Positions 35,443 through 44,161 of a stretch of 64,000 bases of DNA are shown in pieces (the first letter of the stretch is position 1; each line of letters starts with the position of its first letter). Position numbers and translations under genes: made by a program. Source of the DNA: Saccharospirillum impatiens DSM 12546 (GTDB lineage: Bacteria; Pseudomonadota; Gammaproteobacteria; Pseudomonadales; Natronospirillaceae); NCBI RefSeq assembly GCF_000423605.1, contig NZ_AUIH01000003.1:124001-188000 (forward strand), in the 5' to 3' direction. Below the pieces are notes generated by a model that ran no database searches, had not been told where the DNA came from, and saw nothing but the letters and a program-made list of their open reading frames with translations.

Positions 35443-36213
35443 TCAGAACGGACGGCGCAGGTTATTCAGGGTAAAAAAGTCCTCGGTGAGGTCAACGCCA
35501 AAATCGAGTTCTTGATAAGTGACGGTGGTTTGGTGCCCGGTTTTGTTCATGGGTGTCAGCGTCATCGTCGCAGGTAAAGTAACGTCACCGTAATCGGTTA
35601 TATCGCTGAATTCCATGATCCGCATCAAGGAACCGTCTTCATCATAGTAGCGCTGGCGAATCGGCAACAAATTGTCTTTGCCAATGATGATTTCCAGTGC
35701 ACCCCAGACGGTCACCGTCTGTTCACGAGGGGTCAGGTCCAGTTGGTATTCGGTGTCCGTCTCGCTCAGGCGCACCTGATACTCTTCTACCAGAGACACA
35801 TCACGCATCAGGTCGTCATTGGTGAAATCGGAACCCATCCAACTGCCCATCATCATCGACGGTGGCACTTTAACGACTTTGCGAATCTTCGGCAGGTAAT
35901 TCCACATGTCATTATCGCGTTGCAAGGTGCTTACGCCCCGCTCCCGCTGCGGCTCCAATACTCGCACCAGCGCATAATCAAGCCCCAGCGACCAGGATTC
36001 CAACGACAAGGAGCGTTCAAATTCCGGGGTGACAATGCTCATGGTCATAACAGCCCGCGCAGAATCCTGCTGGTACAGGGTGTCTATGCGTTCAAGCAGC
36101 TCCAGAGCCCTGGGGTCGGTATCGGGTACTTCAGCCCAGCAACCGGCGGCAAGTAGCAACAACAACCAACGCGCATGGATCATACCGCTGTCGATCAGTG
36201 TCTTCAGATCCAT
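35443..36213 (-). CDS. LolA-like periplasmic protein (outer membrane lipoprotein-sorting family, TP_0789-like)
   Basis: This encodes a 256-residue secreted protein. A hydrophobic signal ends LLLLLAAGC, so it may be a lipoprotein, with Cys at residue 25. The mature part has the LolA_like/TP_0789 features: YLPKIRKVVKVPPSMMMGSWMGSDFTNDDLM in the middle, and YGDVTLPATMTLTPMNKTGHQTTVTY followed by EDFFTLNNLRRPF at the end. Proteins of this group have a half-barrel that can hold acyl chains, as LolA does; the cargo is unknown. AGGAAGG before the ATG supports 36213 as the start. It directly precedes the two FtsX-type permeases. Confidence 0.88.
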   Translation of the reverse strand: MDLKTLIDSGMIHARWLLLLLAAGCWAEVPDTDPRALELLERIDTLYQQDSARAVMTMSIVTPEFERSLSLESWSLGLDYALVRVLEPQRERGVSTLQRDNDMWNYLPKIRKVVKVPPSMMMGSWMGSDFTNDDLMRDVSLVEEYQVRLSETDTEYQLDLTPREQTVTVWGALEIIIGKDNLLPIRQRYYDEDGSLMRIMEFSDITDYGDVTLPATMTLTPMNKTGHQTTVTYQELDFGVDLTEDFFTLNNLRRPF

Positions 36214-36244
36214 TGTTCGCCTTCCTTATTTTCACACCCATGGG

Positions 36245-36925
36245 TCAGGCGGTATTGATTGGGCTCGCGCCGTTATCACCACTGCCTTCTTCATAAAACA
36301 GATTATTCCAGCGCATTAGCAACACCGTCATCTGTTGTGCCTGACGCGCCAGCGACTGCAATTCTTCTTCGCTGTTCGGCGCTCCGCGAAACAACTCAAG
36401 TTTGCGCATGTCACGACTGATGACATGGTTCGGCTGCTGCAAGCGGTAGACTTCGAGTTTCCAGCGGGTATTGGCGACGACCATTCGATAGAACAGAATT
36501 TTGGTGTGACGCCTTACCCGGGTGTAATCGCTCAATTCGCCAAAACCGGTTCCGTCAATGGCCACCAGCTTCACTTCACCGCCGCTGGGGTCGGCGACCA
36601 GGGTTGCCGTGCGATCAACATTGCAGATCATCGCCAGGGCCCCGAAAACATGCCCGGGGGTGATCACGCTCAAGGGCTCGCCGCTGGTGTTGTTGTCATC
36701 CGGGAACACCAGTAACTGGCCACGCAACAAAAAATAGAAGCTGGGGTCATGATCACCGTGGTGGATAACAACCTCGCCAGGATCAGCAGCCATCACGCGG
36801 GCATAGGTTGCCAAAAACTCGGCCTGTTTGGGATCGACTTCACGCAACTCCCGGAAAAAAGAAATGCCACCCAGCAAATCATCGAGTGATACTGCTGAAA
36901 TGTCTTTGAGTGCCAGGATCTTCAT
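36245..36925 (-). CDS. Cyclic nucleotide-binding domain protein without DNA-binding domain
   Basis: This encodes a 226-residue soluble protein with one cNMP-binding jelly roll at about residues 25-145: PGEVVIHHGDHDPSFYFLLRGQLLV and ITPGHVFGALAMICNVDRTATLVA, the latter resembling the phosphate-binding cassette (usual FGE..L...RTA; here FGALAMICNVDRTA). The C-terminal 80 residues are helical and contain no helix-turn-helix. It could sense cAMP or cGMP and control a partner. It is first in the LolA-like/ABC cluster, 31 bases ahead of it. Confidence 0.85.
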   Translation of the reverse strand: MKILALKDISAVSLDDLLGGISFFRELREVDPKQAEFLATYARVMAADPGEVVIHHGDHDPSFYFLLRGQLLVFPDDNNTSGEPLSVITPGHVFGALAMICNVDRTATLVADPSGGEVKLVAIDGTGFGELSDYTRVRRHTKILFYRMVVANTRWKLEVYRLQQPNHVISRDMRKLELFRGAPNSEEELQSLARQAQQMTVLLMRWNNLFYEEGSGDNGASPINTA

Positions 36926-37219
36926 TGTAGTTAACGTACCTTATTTGTGATCAATCATTCACCGCCTGAGCGGTAATTCGATACTGACTTCCATGCTAGA
37001 CGCTCCAGACTCAACTGTGAATCCAATCTGCAAGCAATAGCCAGCTTTTGATGAAAAGGCACTATATCGTCACAGTTTTGACGACTCACCGTCCACAAGC
37101 GTTGCCCGCAGTGCCTCTGAACACGTCATTTACACCCCACAACTGCTGAGTGACTTCAAAACCTCCCCCAGTCTGGGCATTATGCGCACTGGTTTGTAAC
37201 CCGTCGGACTCCTTTTGCA
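36926..37219. other. Divergent intergenic region between the Lol-like cluster and lnt
   Basis: These 294 bases separate the CNBD gene (minus) from lnt (plus) and must carry both promoters. I see no convincing -35/-10 pair, operator, RNA structure or small gene; short open frames here have poor composition and no ribosome site. Confidence 0.6.
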
Positions 37220-38743
37220 ATGAAGCCTACCCGCCCTGCTTTACACCCACTGCTGCCACTCGTACTGGTATCTCTGGTATCCGGCACCCTTTTACCCCTG
37301 GCTCTGGCTCCCTTTGGTTTCTGGCCCGCTGCCTGGCTCAGTCTGATCGGCTATTTCTGGGTCACAGAGCGTGCCGGGACCGGCAAGCAGGCGTTCTGGC
37401 TGGGTTGGTGCTATGGGGCTGGCCTCTATGGGCTGGGTATTTCCTGGGTGTATGGCAGCATGCGAACCGTAGCCACTCCAATTCCACTATCGGTGCTGAT
37501 GACCGCTGCTTTTTGTCTGGCGATTGCATTGCTGCCCGGGCTTCAGGCCTGGCTGTATCATCGGTATTTTAAACGGGCGCGCGGCAGCCGGTGGCTGGCG
37601 GCACCCTTGCTGTGGCTTGTGTTCGAATGGGTCAGAAGCTGGTTGTTTACCGGCATGCCCTGGTTGTATGCCGGATACGCCCTAACCGACACGCCGGCGG
37701 GTCAGTTGGCGGCCGTTGTGAGCGTTTACGGCCTCAGTACCGTAATCGCGTTTTCCGCCGCCGGGCTGGCCATGGGATTACCCGGCCAAGCCAACCAGGC
37801 GCAGCGCCGGACACCGGCACTCAGTGCCGGAGCTATCCTGCTGGCAATGGGTTCAGGCTGGTTGCTGCCAGCCGACCGCTGGAGTGACATTTCAGACAGT
37901 GCTTCTGTGGTTGCTATTCAAAGTAACGTCTCGCAAGCGCAAAAATGGCAAAGCAGCCAGGTTCGGCCCACCCTTGAGTTTTACAGTGAGCAAGCCCGGC
38001 GCCATGACACCGCAGACCTGATGATTTGGCCGGAAGCCGCGCTGACGGTCAGACCCGAGCGTATTCCAGCCTATCTTGAAGACCTGGATCGCGTGGGGAA
38101 TGAGCGTCAGCAAGGCATCATCACTGGTATTGTAACCCGGGAGGACGATCGCTACTTCAACGCTCTGCTGGGTTTTGGGACTGCAGATGGTGAATACCGC
38201 AAACAGCACCTGGTTCCCTTTGGCGAGTACCTGCCGTTCGAACAGCAACTGCGCGGGCTGATCAATTTTTTCAATATCCCGATGTCGACCCTGACGCCCG
38301 CACCGGAACCGCAGTCACCCATGCCCTGGATGTATCGCGGTGAAGAGCGCCATCTGGCACCTGTCATTTGTTATGAAGCCGCTTACCCGGGGCTGACCAT
38401 GGCCCTGGCCCGGGATTCAGATCTGATGATCATGGTCAGCAACGATGCCTGGTTCGGTGATTCTCTGGCCCCACATCAGCATTTACAGATCACCCGAATG
38501 CGGGCGATTGAAAACAGCCGGGCCATTGTGCGCTCGACGCAAAATGGCATCAGTGCCCTGATCGATGCGAACGGTGAGGTGCAGGCGCGCAGTCAGCAAT
38601 TTGAAGTGGCCGCCGTATCCGGTAGCGTCAACCTTAGACAGGGCATGACGCCCTATCAGCGCTGGGGTGGACCCTACTGGGCGCTCCTACCTCTGCTGGG
38701 GTTGATTGCGCTGGGCTGGGCAAGCAGACGCCATCGTGGCTGA
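37220..38743 (+). CDS. lnt: Apolipoprotein N-acyltransferase
   Basis: This encodes a 507-residue inner-membrane enzyme that adds the third acyl chain to the N-terminal cysteine of lipoproteins. Six or so N-terminal helices precede a nitrilase-type periplasmic domain with the Glu-Lys-Cys triad: Glu in WPEAAL, Lys in YRKQHLVPFGEYLPF, Cys in PVICYEAAYP. A final helix anchors the C-terminus. In most gammaproteobacteria lnt follows corC; here it is alone and divergent from a LolA/LolCDE-like cluster. Its TGA and that of rlmJ lie in one TGATCA palindrome. Confidence 0.95.
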   Translation: MKPTRPALHPLLPLVLVSLVSGTLLPLALAPFGFWPAAWLSLIGYFWVTERAGTGKQAFWLGWCYGAGLYGLGISWVYGSMRTVATPIPLSVLMTAAFCLAIALLPGLQAWLYHRYFKRARGSRWLAAPLLWLVFEWVRSWLFTGMPWLYAGYALTDTPAGQLAAVVSVYGLSTVIAFSAAGLAMGLPGQANQAQRRTPALSAGAILLAMGSGWLLPADRWSDISDSASVVAIQSNVSQAQKWQSSQVRPTLEFYSEQARRHDTADLMIWPEAALTVRPERIPAYLEDLDRVGNERQQGIITGIVTREDDRYFNALLGFGTADGEYRKQHLVPFGEYLPFEQQLRGLINFFNIPMSTLTPAPEPQSPMPWMYRGEERHLAPVICYEAAYPGLTMALARDSDLMIMVSNDAWFGDSLAPHQHLQITRMRAIENSRAIVRSTQNGISALIDANGEVQARSQQFEVAAVSGSVNLRQGMTPYQRWGGPYWALLPLLGLIALGWASRRHRG

Positions 38744-39613
38744 TCAGCTTCGACCAGCAGCACCCTTGCCCGGTGTTCCCTTAACCGGGTGACGTCGAAT
38801 ACGAAAGAAACCATCCGAAGGTACCTGCAAGGCAGCCATCAGATCTGGCATCGCCTCTTCCAGCACGGTGTCCAGACCCCAGGGCGGGTTCAACACCATC
38901 AGTCCGCTGGCGGTCATGCCGTGTTCTCTGGAATCCGGAGCAATGCCCAGTTCAAACACCTGCATTTCCGCCAGCCCGGTCAATTGCCGCTCCAGCTTGC
39001 GCACACGCTCGCGCTGCACGACCGGAAACCAGACGGCGATGACGGCTGTCGACATCCGCTGCATCGCACGTTTGACGGCGGTGGCAACGTCATCGTATTC
39101 CGCCTTGACTTCATAGGAGGGGTCAATCAATACGAAGGCGCGACGCTCCGGTACTGGCAATTCGGATACCAGTCGTTCCAGCCCATTCTGGCGAGCCACT
39201 TTGACCGGTCTTTGCCGACTGAACAGGGCTTCCAGGGCTTCGTGATCCTTGCCGTGCAATTCAGTCAGTACCATCTTGTCTGCGGGTCGCAAGCACTGTC
39301 GGGCGATCCAGGGCGAACCCGGGTATAGATTTCCCGTCGCTGCCTCATTCGCCTGGGTAACCAGGCTCAGATACCGCTTAATCAGAGGGTGATGGCCGGG
39401 CTTTGCCTGCAGTCGAACAATGCCTTCGGTGGCCTCACCCGTCTTTTGCGCCTGAGGTGCTGTCAGCGAATACATGCCGGCTCCGGCATGGGTGTCAATG
39501 TACCTCAGGGGTGTTTCCTTACGCGTCAGGTAATCGAGGCACTGAATCAGCACCAGGTGCTTGAGCACATCGGCATGGTTGCCTGCATGAAAGGCGTGTC
39601 GGTAACTGAGCAT
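38744..39613 (-). CDS. rlmJ: 23S rRNA (adenine-2030-N6)-methyltransferase
   Basis: This encodes a 289-residue SAM-dependent enzyme that methylates A2030 of 23S rRNA. The start MLSYRHAFHAGNHADVLKH is the family N-terminus, and FVLIDPSYEVKAEYD is the catalytic motif (DPSY here rather than the more usual DPPY). A frame extending to 39763 is not supported by homology. It converges on lnt with no spacer. Confidence 0.93.
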   Translation of the reverse strand: MLSYRHAFHAGNHADVLKHLVLIQCLDYLTRKETPLRYIDTHAGAGMYSLTAPQAQKTGEATEGIVRLQAKPGHHPLIKRYLSLVTQANEAATGNLYPGSPWIARQCLRPADKMVLTELHGKDHEALEALFSRQRPVKVARQNGLERLVSELPVPERRAFVLIDPSYEVKAEYDDVATAVKRAMQRMSTAVIAVWFPVVQRERVRKLERQLTGLAEMQVFELGIAPDSREHGMTASGLMVLNPPWGLDTVLEEAMPDLMAALQVPSDGFFRIRRHPVKGTPGKGAAGRS

Positions 39614-40250
39614 GGTGTACGGCTTCGTCAAAACGGGTCGCGCAGTATAGGGGACAGGCAGCCAGGCTGTCATTTCGTGTTTAACGCACGAACGCCAGAA
39701 CTGGCATCCGGACGAGTGCTGAAATACCGGCATATCGAGTAGCCAACTCATTGAAACAAGCATTAAAGAGCCGATCGTTTGTCACGCTGACGCTACACCC
39801 GGGCAGCGGCCCAGTTTTACAAATACCCGTCCCGAGCCCCTATTTACCCGGCTTTCCTTTTGATTTTACAGGCGTACAGGGTAGAATCGCCGGGATTTTT
39901 TATCTTAGCCCCTTGCAATCGGGTAAGGTTGCGGGGCATCAAAACGATAAGAAGTGACCGGCTACACCGTTACACTTCGGGCGTCCTCACTGACGCAACG
40001 ATCAACAATAAAAAATCAAACATTGATCGAGTTGCCAATTCTCGAGCGTAATCACGACCAGCCAGACGAACCAGGTGCGACCAGGGTTAACGAATTTTTA
40101 TGCCTGTTCATCTGTTATTGCATAATGGCTATCACTGACCGGAACCTTATCCCTCGGGCCGGCCATGTGTAATCGGAATTGGACAGCGCGATCACTTGAT
40201 GCGACCAGTTGCCGCAGAGCGACGGTTGAAGACTGAATGTGGGAGGGTTA
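39614..40250. other. Intergenic region upstream of rlmJ and the liv operon
   Basis: There are 637 bases without a supported gene. The best promoter-like sequence is TTGATT (39860-39865), a 16-base spacer and TAGAAT (39882-39887), pointing toward the liv genes with a leader of about 360 bases. Short open frames at 39751-40172 lack ribosome sites and recognisable products. The long leader could hold regulatory RNA, but I see no recognisable riboswitch or terminator in it. Confidence 0.5.
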
Positions 40251-41033
40251 ATGGGATCCATCATCGAAGTACAGGGTGTATCAAAAGCCTTCGGCGGCCT
40301 GCACGTCATTAATGACTGCTCCATCGCCGTGGAAGAAGGCTCGATCACTGGCCTGATTGGCCCCAACGGGGCCGGAAAATCTACCTTGTTCAACCTGATC
40401 GCGGGCGCGTTCCCGGTCGACAAGGGCACCATCACGCTGGCAGGTGAAAACATCACGAACCTGCCGTCCAACGTTTTGTTCGAAAAGGGCCTGCTGCGCA
40501 CCTTTCAGATCGCTCAGGAATTCACGCACATGTCGGCGCTGGAAAACCTGATGATGGTGCCGCCCAACCAACCGGGTGAGAACATTTTCAACACCTGGTT
40601 CCAACCAGGAAAAGTCCGGGATTTTGAAACCGGGGTCCGCCAAAAAGCCATGGAGGTTATTGATTTCATCGGCCTCGACCATGTTAAAAACGAGCTTGCC
40701 GGTAACCTCTCCGGTGGCCAGAAGAAACTGCTTGAGCTCGGCCGAACCATGATGGTAGATGCCAAGGTGGTGCTGCTTGATGAAATTGCGGCGGGCGTTA
40801 ACCGTACCCTGCTGCAAGATCTGATCGGTAACATTCAACGTCTGAACCGGGAATTGGGTTACACCTTTCTAGTCATCGAACACGACATGGATATGATTGC
40901 CGAGCTGTGCGACCCCGTTATTGTGCTGGCCCAGGGCAGCGTCATGGTCGAGGGCACCATCGAAGAAATTCGCAACAACCCGCAAGTCATTGAAGCCTAT
41001 TTTGGCAGCGATCCGAACGAGGCTGGAGCGTAA
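40251..41033 (+). CDS. livG: Branched-chain-type amino acid ABC transporter ATPase LivG
   Basis: This encodes a 260-residue ATPase. Walker A is GPNGAGKST, the signature is LSGGQKKLLELGR, and the switch histidine is in VIEHDM. Walker B reads LLDEIAAGVN, with isoleucine where proline is usual. The ending IEAYFGSDPNEAG is typical of LivG. A GTG 12 bases upstream opens the frame, but GGGAGGG directly before points to the ATG at 40251. It heads the livG-F-H-M operon. Confidence 0.92.
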   Translation: MGSIIEVQGVSKAFGGLHVINDCSIAVEEGSITGLIGPNGAGKSTLFNLIAGAFPVDKGTITLAGENITNLPSNVLFEKGLLRTFQIAQEFTHMSALENLMMVPPNQPGENIFNTWFQPGKVRDFETGVRQKAMEVIDFIGLDHVKNELAGNLSGGQKKLLELGRTMMVDAKVVLLDEIAAGVNRTLLQDLIGNIQRLNRELGYTFLVIEHDMDMIAELCDPVIVLAQGSVMVEGTIEEIRNNPQVIEAYFGSDPNEAGA

Positions 41034-41034
41034 T

Positions 41035-41739
41035 ATGGCACTGATTGAATGCAAAAACGTTCACGCCGGTTACGGCGGCATGAATATTTTAAATGGCGTA
41101 AACATGGCCATCGAATCGAGTGAGATCGGTGTCATTGTCGGCCCCAATGGCGCGGGCAAATCGACCACGCTGAAAGCCATATTCGGTTTGTTAACTGTCA
41201 GCGAAGGCAGCATAGAACTGCGTGGCGACGATATTTCCAATCTGGCACCGGACAAACTGGTGCACAAGGGTATGGGTTTTGTTCCCCAGGAGCACAACGT
41301 CTTTGTCAGCATGACGGTAGAAGAAAACCTGGAGATGGGCGCCTTTATTCGTCGTGACGATTTCAGCTACATGCTCGAACGCGTCTACAGCTTTTTCCCC
41401 GACCTTAAAGACAAGCGCAGACAACCGGCCGGTGAATTGTCGGGCGGTCAGCGCCAGATGGTGGCCATGGGTCGTGCCTTGATGGTTGAACCCAGTCTGT
41501 TATTGCTCGATGAACCAACGGCCGGCCTTTCTCCGCTGTATATGAACGAGATTTTCGAGCGGGTAATCGCCATTAATGAAAGCGGTGTTGGTGTGCTGAT
41601 GGTTGAACAGAATGCCAAGCAGGCACTGCGCATTGCGCACAAGGGGTTCGTACTGGCGGCGGGCAAGAACCGCTTTACCGATACAGGCCAGAACCTGCTG
41701 AACGATCCGGAAGTAGCCAAAAGCTTCCTGGGTGGCTGA
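41035..41739 (+). CDS. livF: Branched-chain-type amino acid ABC transporter ATPase LivF
   Basis: This encodes a 234-residue second ATPase of the HAAT family. Walker A GPNGAGKST, ELSGGQRQMVAMGRALM and LLLLDEPTAGLSP are all complete, and the C-terminus AKSFLGG is family-typical. It starts one base after livG, so the two are tightly coupled. The long upstream extension of this frame is antiparallel noise inside livG. Confidence 0.93.
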   Translation: MALIECKNVHAGYGGMNILNGVNMAIESSEIGVIVGPNGAGKSTTLKAIFGLLTVSEGSIELRGDDISNLAPDKLVHKGMGFVPQEHNVFVSMTVEENLEMGAFIRRDDFSYMLERVYSFFPDLKDKRRQPAGELSGGQRQMVAMGRALMVEPSLLLLDEPTAGLSPLYMNEIFERVIAINESGVGVLMVEQNAKQALRIAHKGFVLAAGKNRFTDTGQNLLNDPEVAKSFLGG

Positions 41740-41758
41740 CGGTTAATAGGAGTCCGTT

Positions 41759-42760
41759 GTGAACGAATTTATCTTCTTTTTTAACAGTGTCATTATTTCA
41801 GGCGCAGTGATCGGGTCTATTTATGCCATTGGCGCCATTGGGGTAACACTGGTGTTCGGTATCCTGCGCTTTGCTCACTTTGCACACGCCGACATGATGA
41901 CTCTGGGTGCCTTTCTGGTGCTGATTCTCACGGCTTTATTCCCGGCCGTGGGGCCTGCAATCGGCTTGCCGACTGCCTTTGTGATGATGCCGGTGGCCAT
42001 GGTCGCTACCGCCTTTATTGCCGTGGGTATCGACAAGATGTTCTATAAAAAGCTGCGGGAAAACAACGTCAAACCCGTCGTTATGGTGATGGCATCCGTC
42101 GGTGTTACGCTGATGCTGCAGGGGCTGATTCGCTTCTTCGCCGGAACCGGCACCCAGAGCTTGTACATCGATGATCGAAAAGCCATTTTTCGCATCGACC
42201 TGCCGTTTGAATCGGCTTCGCGCAACCTGGTGATTACCGAACCCCAGATACTGCTGTTCGTGTTTCTGGCATTCGCGGTCGTTTCCCTGCATCTGTTTCT
42301 CAACAAATCACGGCTCGGTAAAGCCATGCGGGCCATGTCAGATAACCCCGATCTGGCCAAGGTATCCGGCATTAACACCAACACCGTTGTTGGCGTGACC
42401 TGGATCATCGCCGGTGCGCTGGCCTGTGCAGCAGGCACCCTGCTGTCGCTCGATGTTACCTTGAAACCCGACCTTAGCTTTATGATCCTGCTGCCCATCT
42501 TCGCCGCTGCCATTGTTGGCGGTGTCGGACACCCCTACGGGGCGCTGGCCGGTGGGTTCGTTGTGGGTATGACTGAAACACTGGCGGTGTTCAACTGGAC
42601 CTTTGTGTTGCGTCCGCTTGAAAAAGCGATACCGGCTTTGGATCTGCCGAACACACTGGCCTTTGTACCAACTGAGTACAAAATCACCATTCCGTTTTTC
42701 ATCCTGTTGGCGATTCTCATCTGGCGTCCTACCGGCCTGTTTAAAGGGAAGATCATCTGA
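41759..42760 (+). CDS. livH: Branched-chain-type amino acid ABC transporter permease LivH
   Basis: This encodes a 333-residue permease with about eight helices. IYAIGAIGVTLVFGILRFAHFAHADMM at the N-terminus and LAKVSGINTNTVVGVTWIIAGALACAAG (the ABC-coupling loop region) are LivH signatures. It starts with GTG preceded by AGGAG. Its TGA shares a base with the livM ATG (TGATG). Confidence 0.92.
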   Translation: MNEFIFFFNSVIISGAVIGSIYAIGAIGVTLVFGILRFAHFAHADMMTLGAFLVLILTALFPAVGPAIGLPTAFVMMPVAMVATAFIAVGIDKMFYKKLRENNVKPVVMVMASVGVTLMLQGLIRFFAGTGTQSLYIDDRKAIFRIDLPFESASRNLVITEPQILLFVFLAFAVVSLHLFLNKSRLGKAMRAMSDNPDLAKVSGINTNTVVGVTWIIAGALACAAGTLLSLDVTLKPDLSFMILLPIFAAAIVGGVGHPYGALAGGFVVGMTETLAVFNWTFVLRPLEKAIPALDLPNTLAFVPTEYKITIPFFILLAILIWRPTGLFKGKII

Positions 42761-44025
42761 TGCAACTGCCCAAGAAAGACATCATCCTGTTCAGCCTGCT
42801 GGCTGCTTTGATTTTGATCGTATTCGCTTCCCAGGGCTCTGCCTACAGCGTGCGGGTATTGGCAGAGGCCAGTTGCTACGCCATTCTCGCCCTTGGCCTC
42901 TCCATTCAGTGGGGTTATGCGGGGCTGTTCAATGCTGGCATCATGGGCTTCGTCGCCCTGGGTGGGTTCATCACCATGCTGTTCAGCTTCCCGACCAACG
43001 ACGACTTCTGGAACACGGACCTGCCCGGTCAGTTGGGCGGTGTGGGTCTGAAAGCCATACTTTCAGTTGCCATCGTCTATGGCCTGACACAACTCAAACG
43101 CCTCGGCGTCAGCAAGAAGATTCGTTTGCCGGTCATCATTATAGCGTCAGCCATCCTGTACCTGTGGGTGGTTACGTCACTGGGACCGGTTGCCGAGGCC
43201 ATAGAATCCGAAGCGGGTTTCATCGGCGGTCTCGGATTGCCGGTCTGGGTTGGTTGGCTGGTGGGTGGTGCCATCGCAGGTGGCATTGCCTATTTTATCG
43301 GTCATATTTGCCTGGGCTTGCGCAGCGACTATCTGGCCATCGCAACGCTGGGTATCGCTGAAATCATCAAGGCGTTCCTGAAAAATGCCGACTGGCTGAC
43401 CCGGGGCACCCTAACAGTCTCGCCACTGCCCTGGCCGGTTCCCCAGGCTGGTGAGATTGGGTTTGTGGCCGCCCGGGCGAGCTACCTGTCGCTAACAGCT
43501 GTATTGATTGCGGTGATCTATTTCCTACTGTATCGCGCTTACAATGCCCCCTGGGGACGCACGATGCGTGCGATTCGTGACAACGAAAACTCCTCGGCCG
43601 CTATGGGCAAAGACATCAATCGACGTCGCCTTGAAGTCTTTATTCTGGGCTCGGTTCTGATGGGCATAGGCGGCGCGGCCCTGGTCACCTTTAACGGTAT
43701 TTTTGACCCCAGTGGTTTCCTGCCGCTGAACCATACCTTTCTGGTCTGGGTGATGGTCATTCTGGGGGGAGCTGGTAACAACAAGGGCACTATTTTCGGG
43801 GCCGTATTTATCTACATCATCTGGACCATGTCGGAACCGGCGGCACTGTTCATGATCGATGTTGCACGGACTCTGGGTGATGCCTGGTTCGGCTGGCAAG
43901 CACCCGGTGACCTCGACAGTCGTGCGCTGCAGGCACGGGTGTTTGTCATCGGCCTGATCATCAGTCTGGTGCTGCGCTATGCGCCCAAAGGACTGTTCCC
44001 GGAAAAAGTAGCTCATCATGCCTGA
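42760..44025 (+). CDS. livM: Branched-chain-type amino acid ABC transporter permease LivM
   Basis: This encodes a 421-residue permease. The core LSIQWGYAGLFNAGIMGF and the coupling region NSSAAMGKDINRRRLEVFILGS are LivM-like. Between them is an extra segment of about 90 residues (roughly 80-170) including a charged loop and additional hydrophobic helices before HICLGLRSDYLAIATLGI. It closes the operon and is followed by a strong terminator. The cognate binding protein is encoded 4 kb downstream. Confidence 0.9.
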   Translation: MQLPKKDIILFSLLAALILIVFASQGSAYSVRVLAEASCYAILALGLSIQWGYAGLFNAGIMGFVALGGFITMLFSFPTNDDFWNTDLPGQLGGVGLKAILSVAIVYGLTQLKRLGVSKKIRLPVIIIASAILYLWVVTSLGPVAEAIESEAGFIGGLGLPVWVGWLVGGAIAGGIAYFIGHICLGLRSDYLAIATLGIAEIIKAFLKNADWLTRGTLTVSPLPWPVPQAGEIGFVAARASYLSLTAVLIAVIYFLLYRAYNAPWGRTMRAIRDNENSSAAMGKDINRRRLEVFILGSVLMGIGGAALVTFNGIFDPSGFLPLNHTFLVWVMVILGGAGNNKGTIFGAVFIYIIWTMSEPAALFMIDVARTLGDAWFGWQAPGDLDSRALQARVFVIGLIISLVLRYAPKGLFPEKVAHHA

Positions 44026-44046
44026 GCATTAAATACCGGATCGTAG

Positions 44047-44072
44047 AAGGGAGCATTTCGCTCCCTTTTTTT
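44047..44072 (+). terminator. Intrinsic terminator of the liv operon
   Basis: AAGGGAGC-ATTTC-GCTCCCTT forms an eight-pair hairpin followed directly by T5 (44068-44072), 21 bases after the livM stop. Confidence 0.93.
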
Positions 44073-44161
44073 ATGCTCTGATATTCAGCACTGAAAGCGG
44101 TTGGCTGGTCAGTTCAGATAGAATGTTTTAACGTTAAGCCAACCATCTTCCCGGGTTCACC

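Noticed and set aside
30969-36925. Reading the ABC cluster as the canonical lolCDE operon
   Set aside because: There is a LolA-like TP_0789 protein, a barrel and a CNBD gene, and the permeases are not closely LolC/LolE-like; canonical lolCDE lacks these partners.
39751-40172. Three short plus-strand frames upstream of livG
   Set aside because: No ribosome sites, no recognisable product; treated as intergenic.
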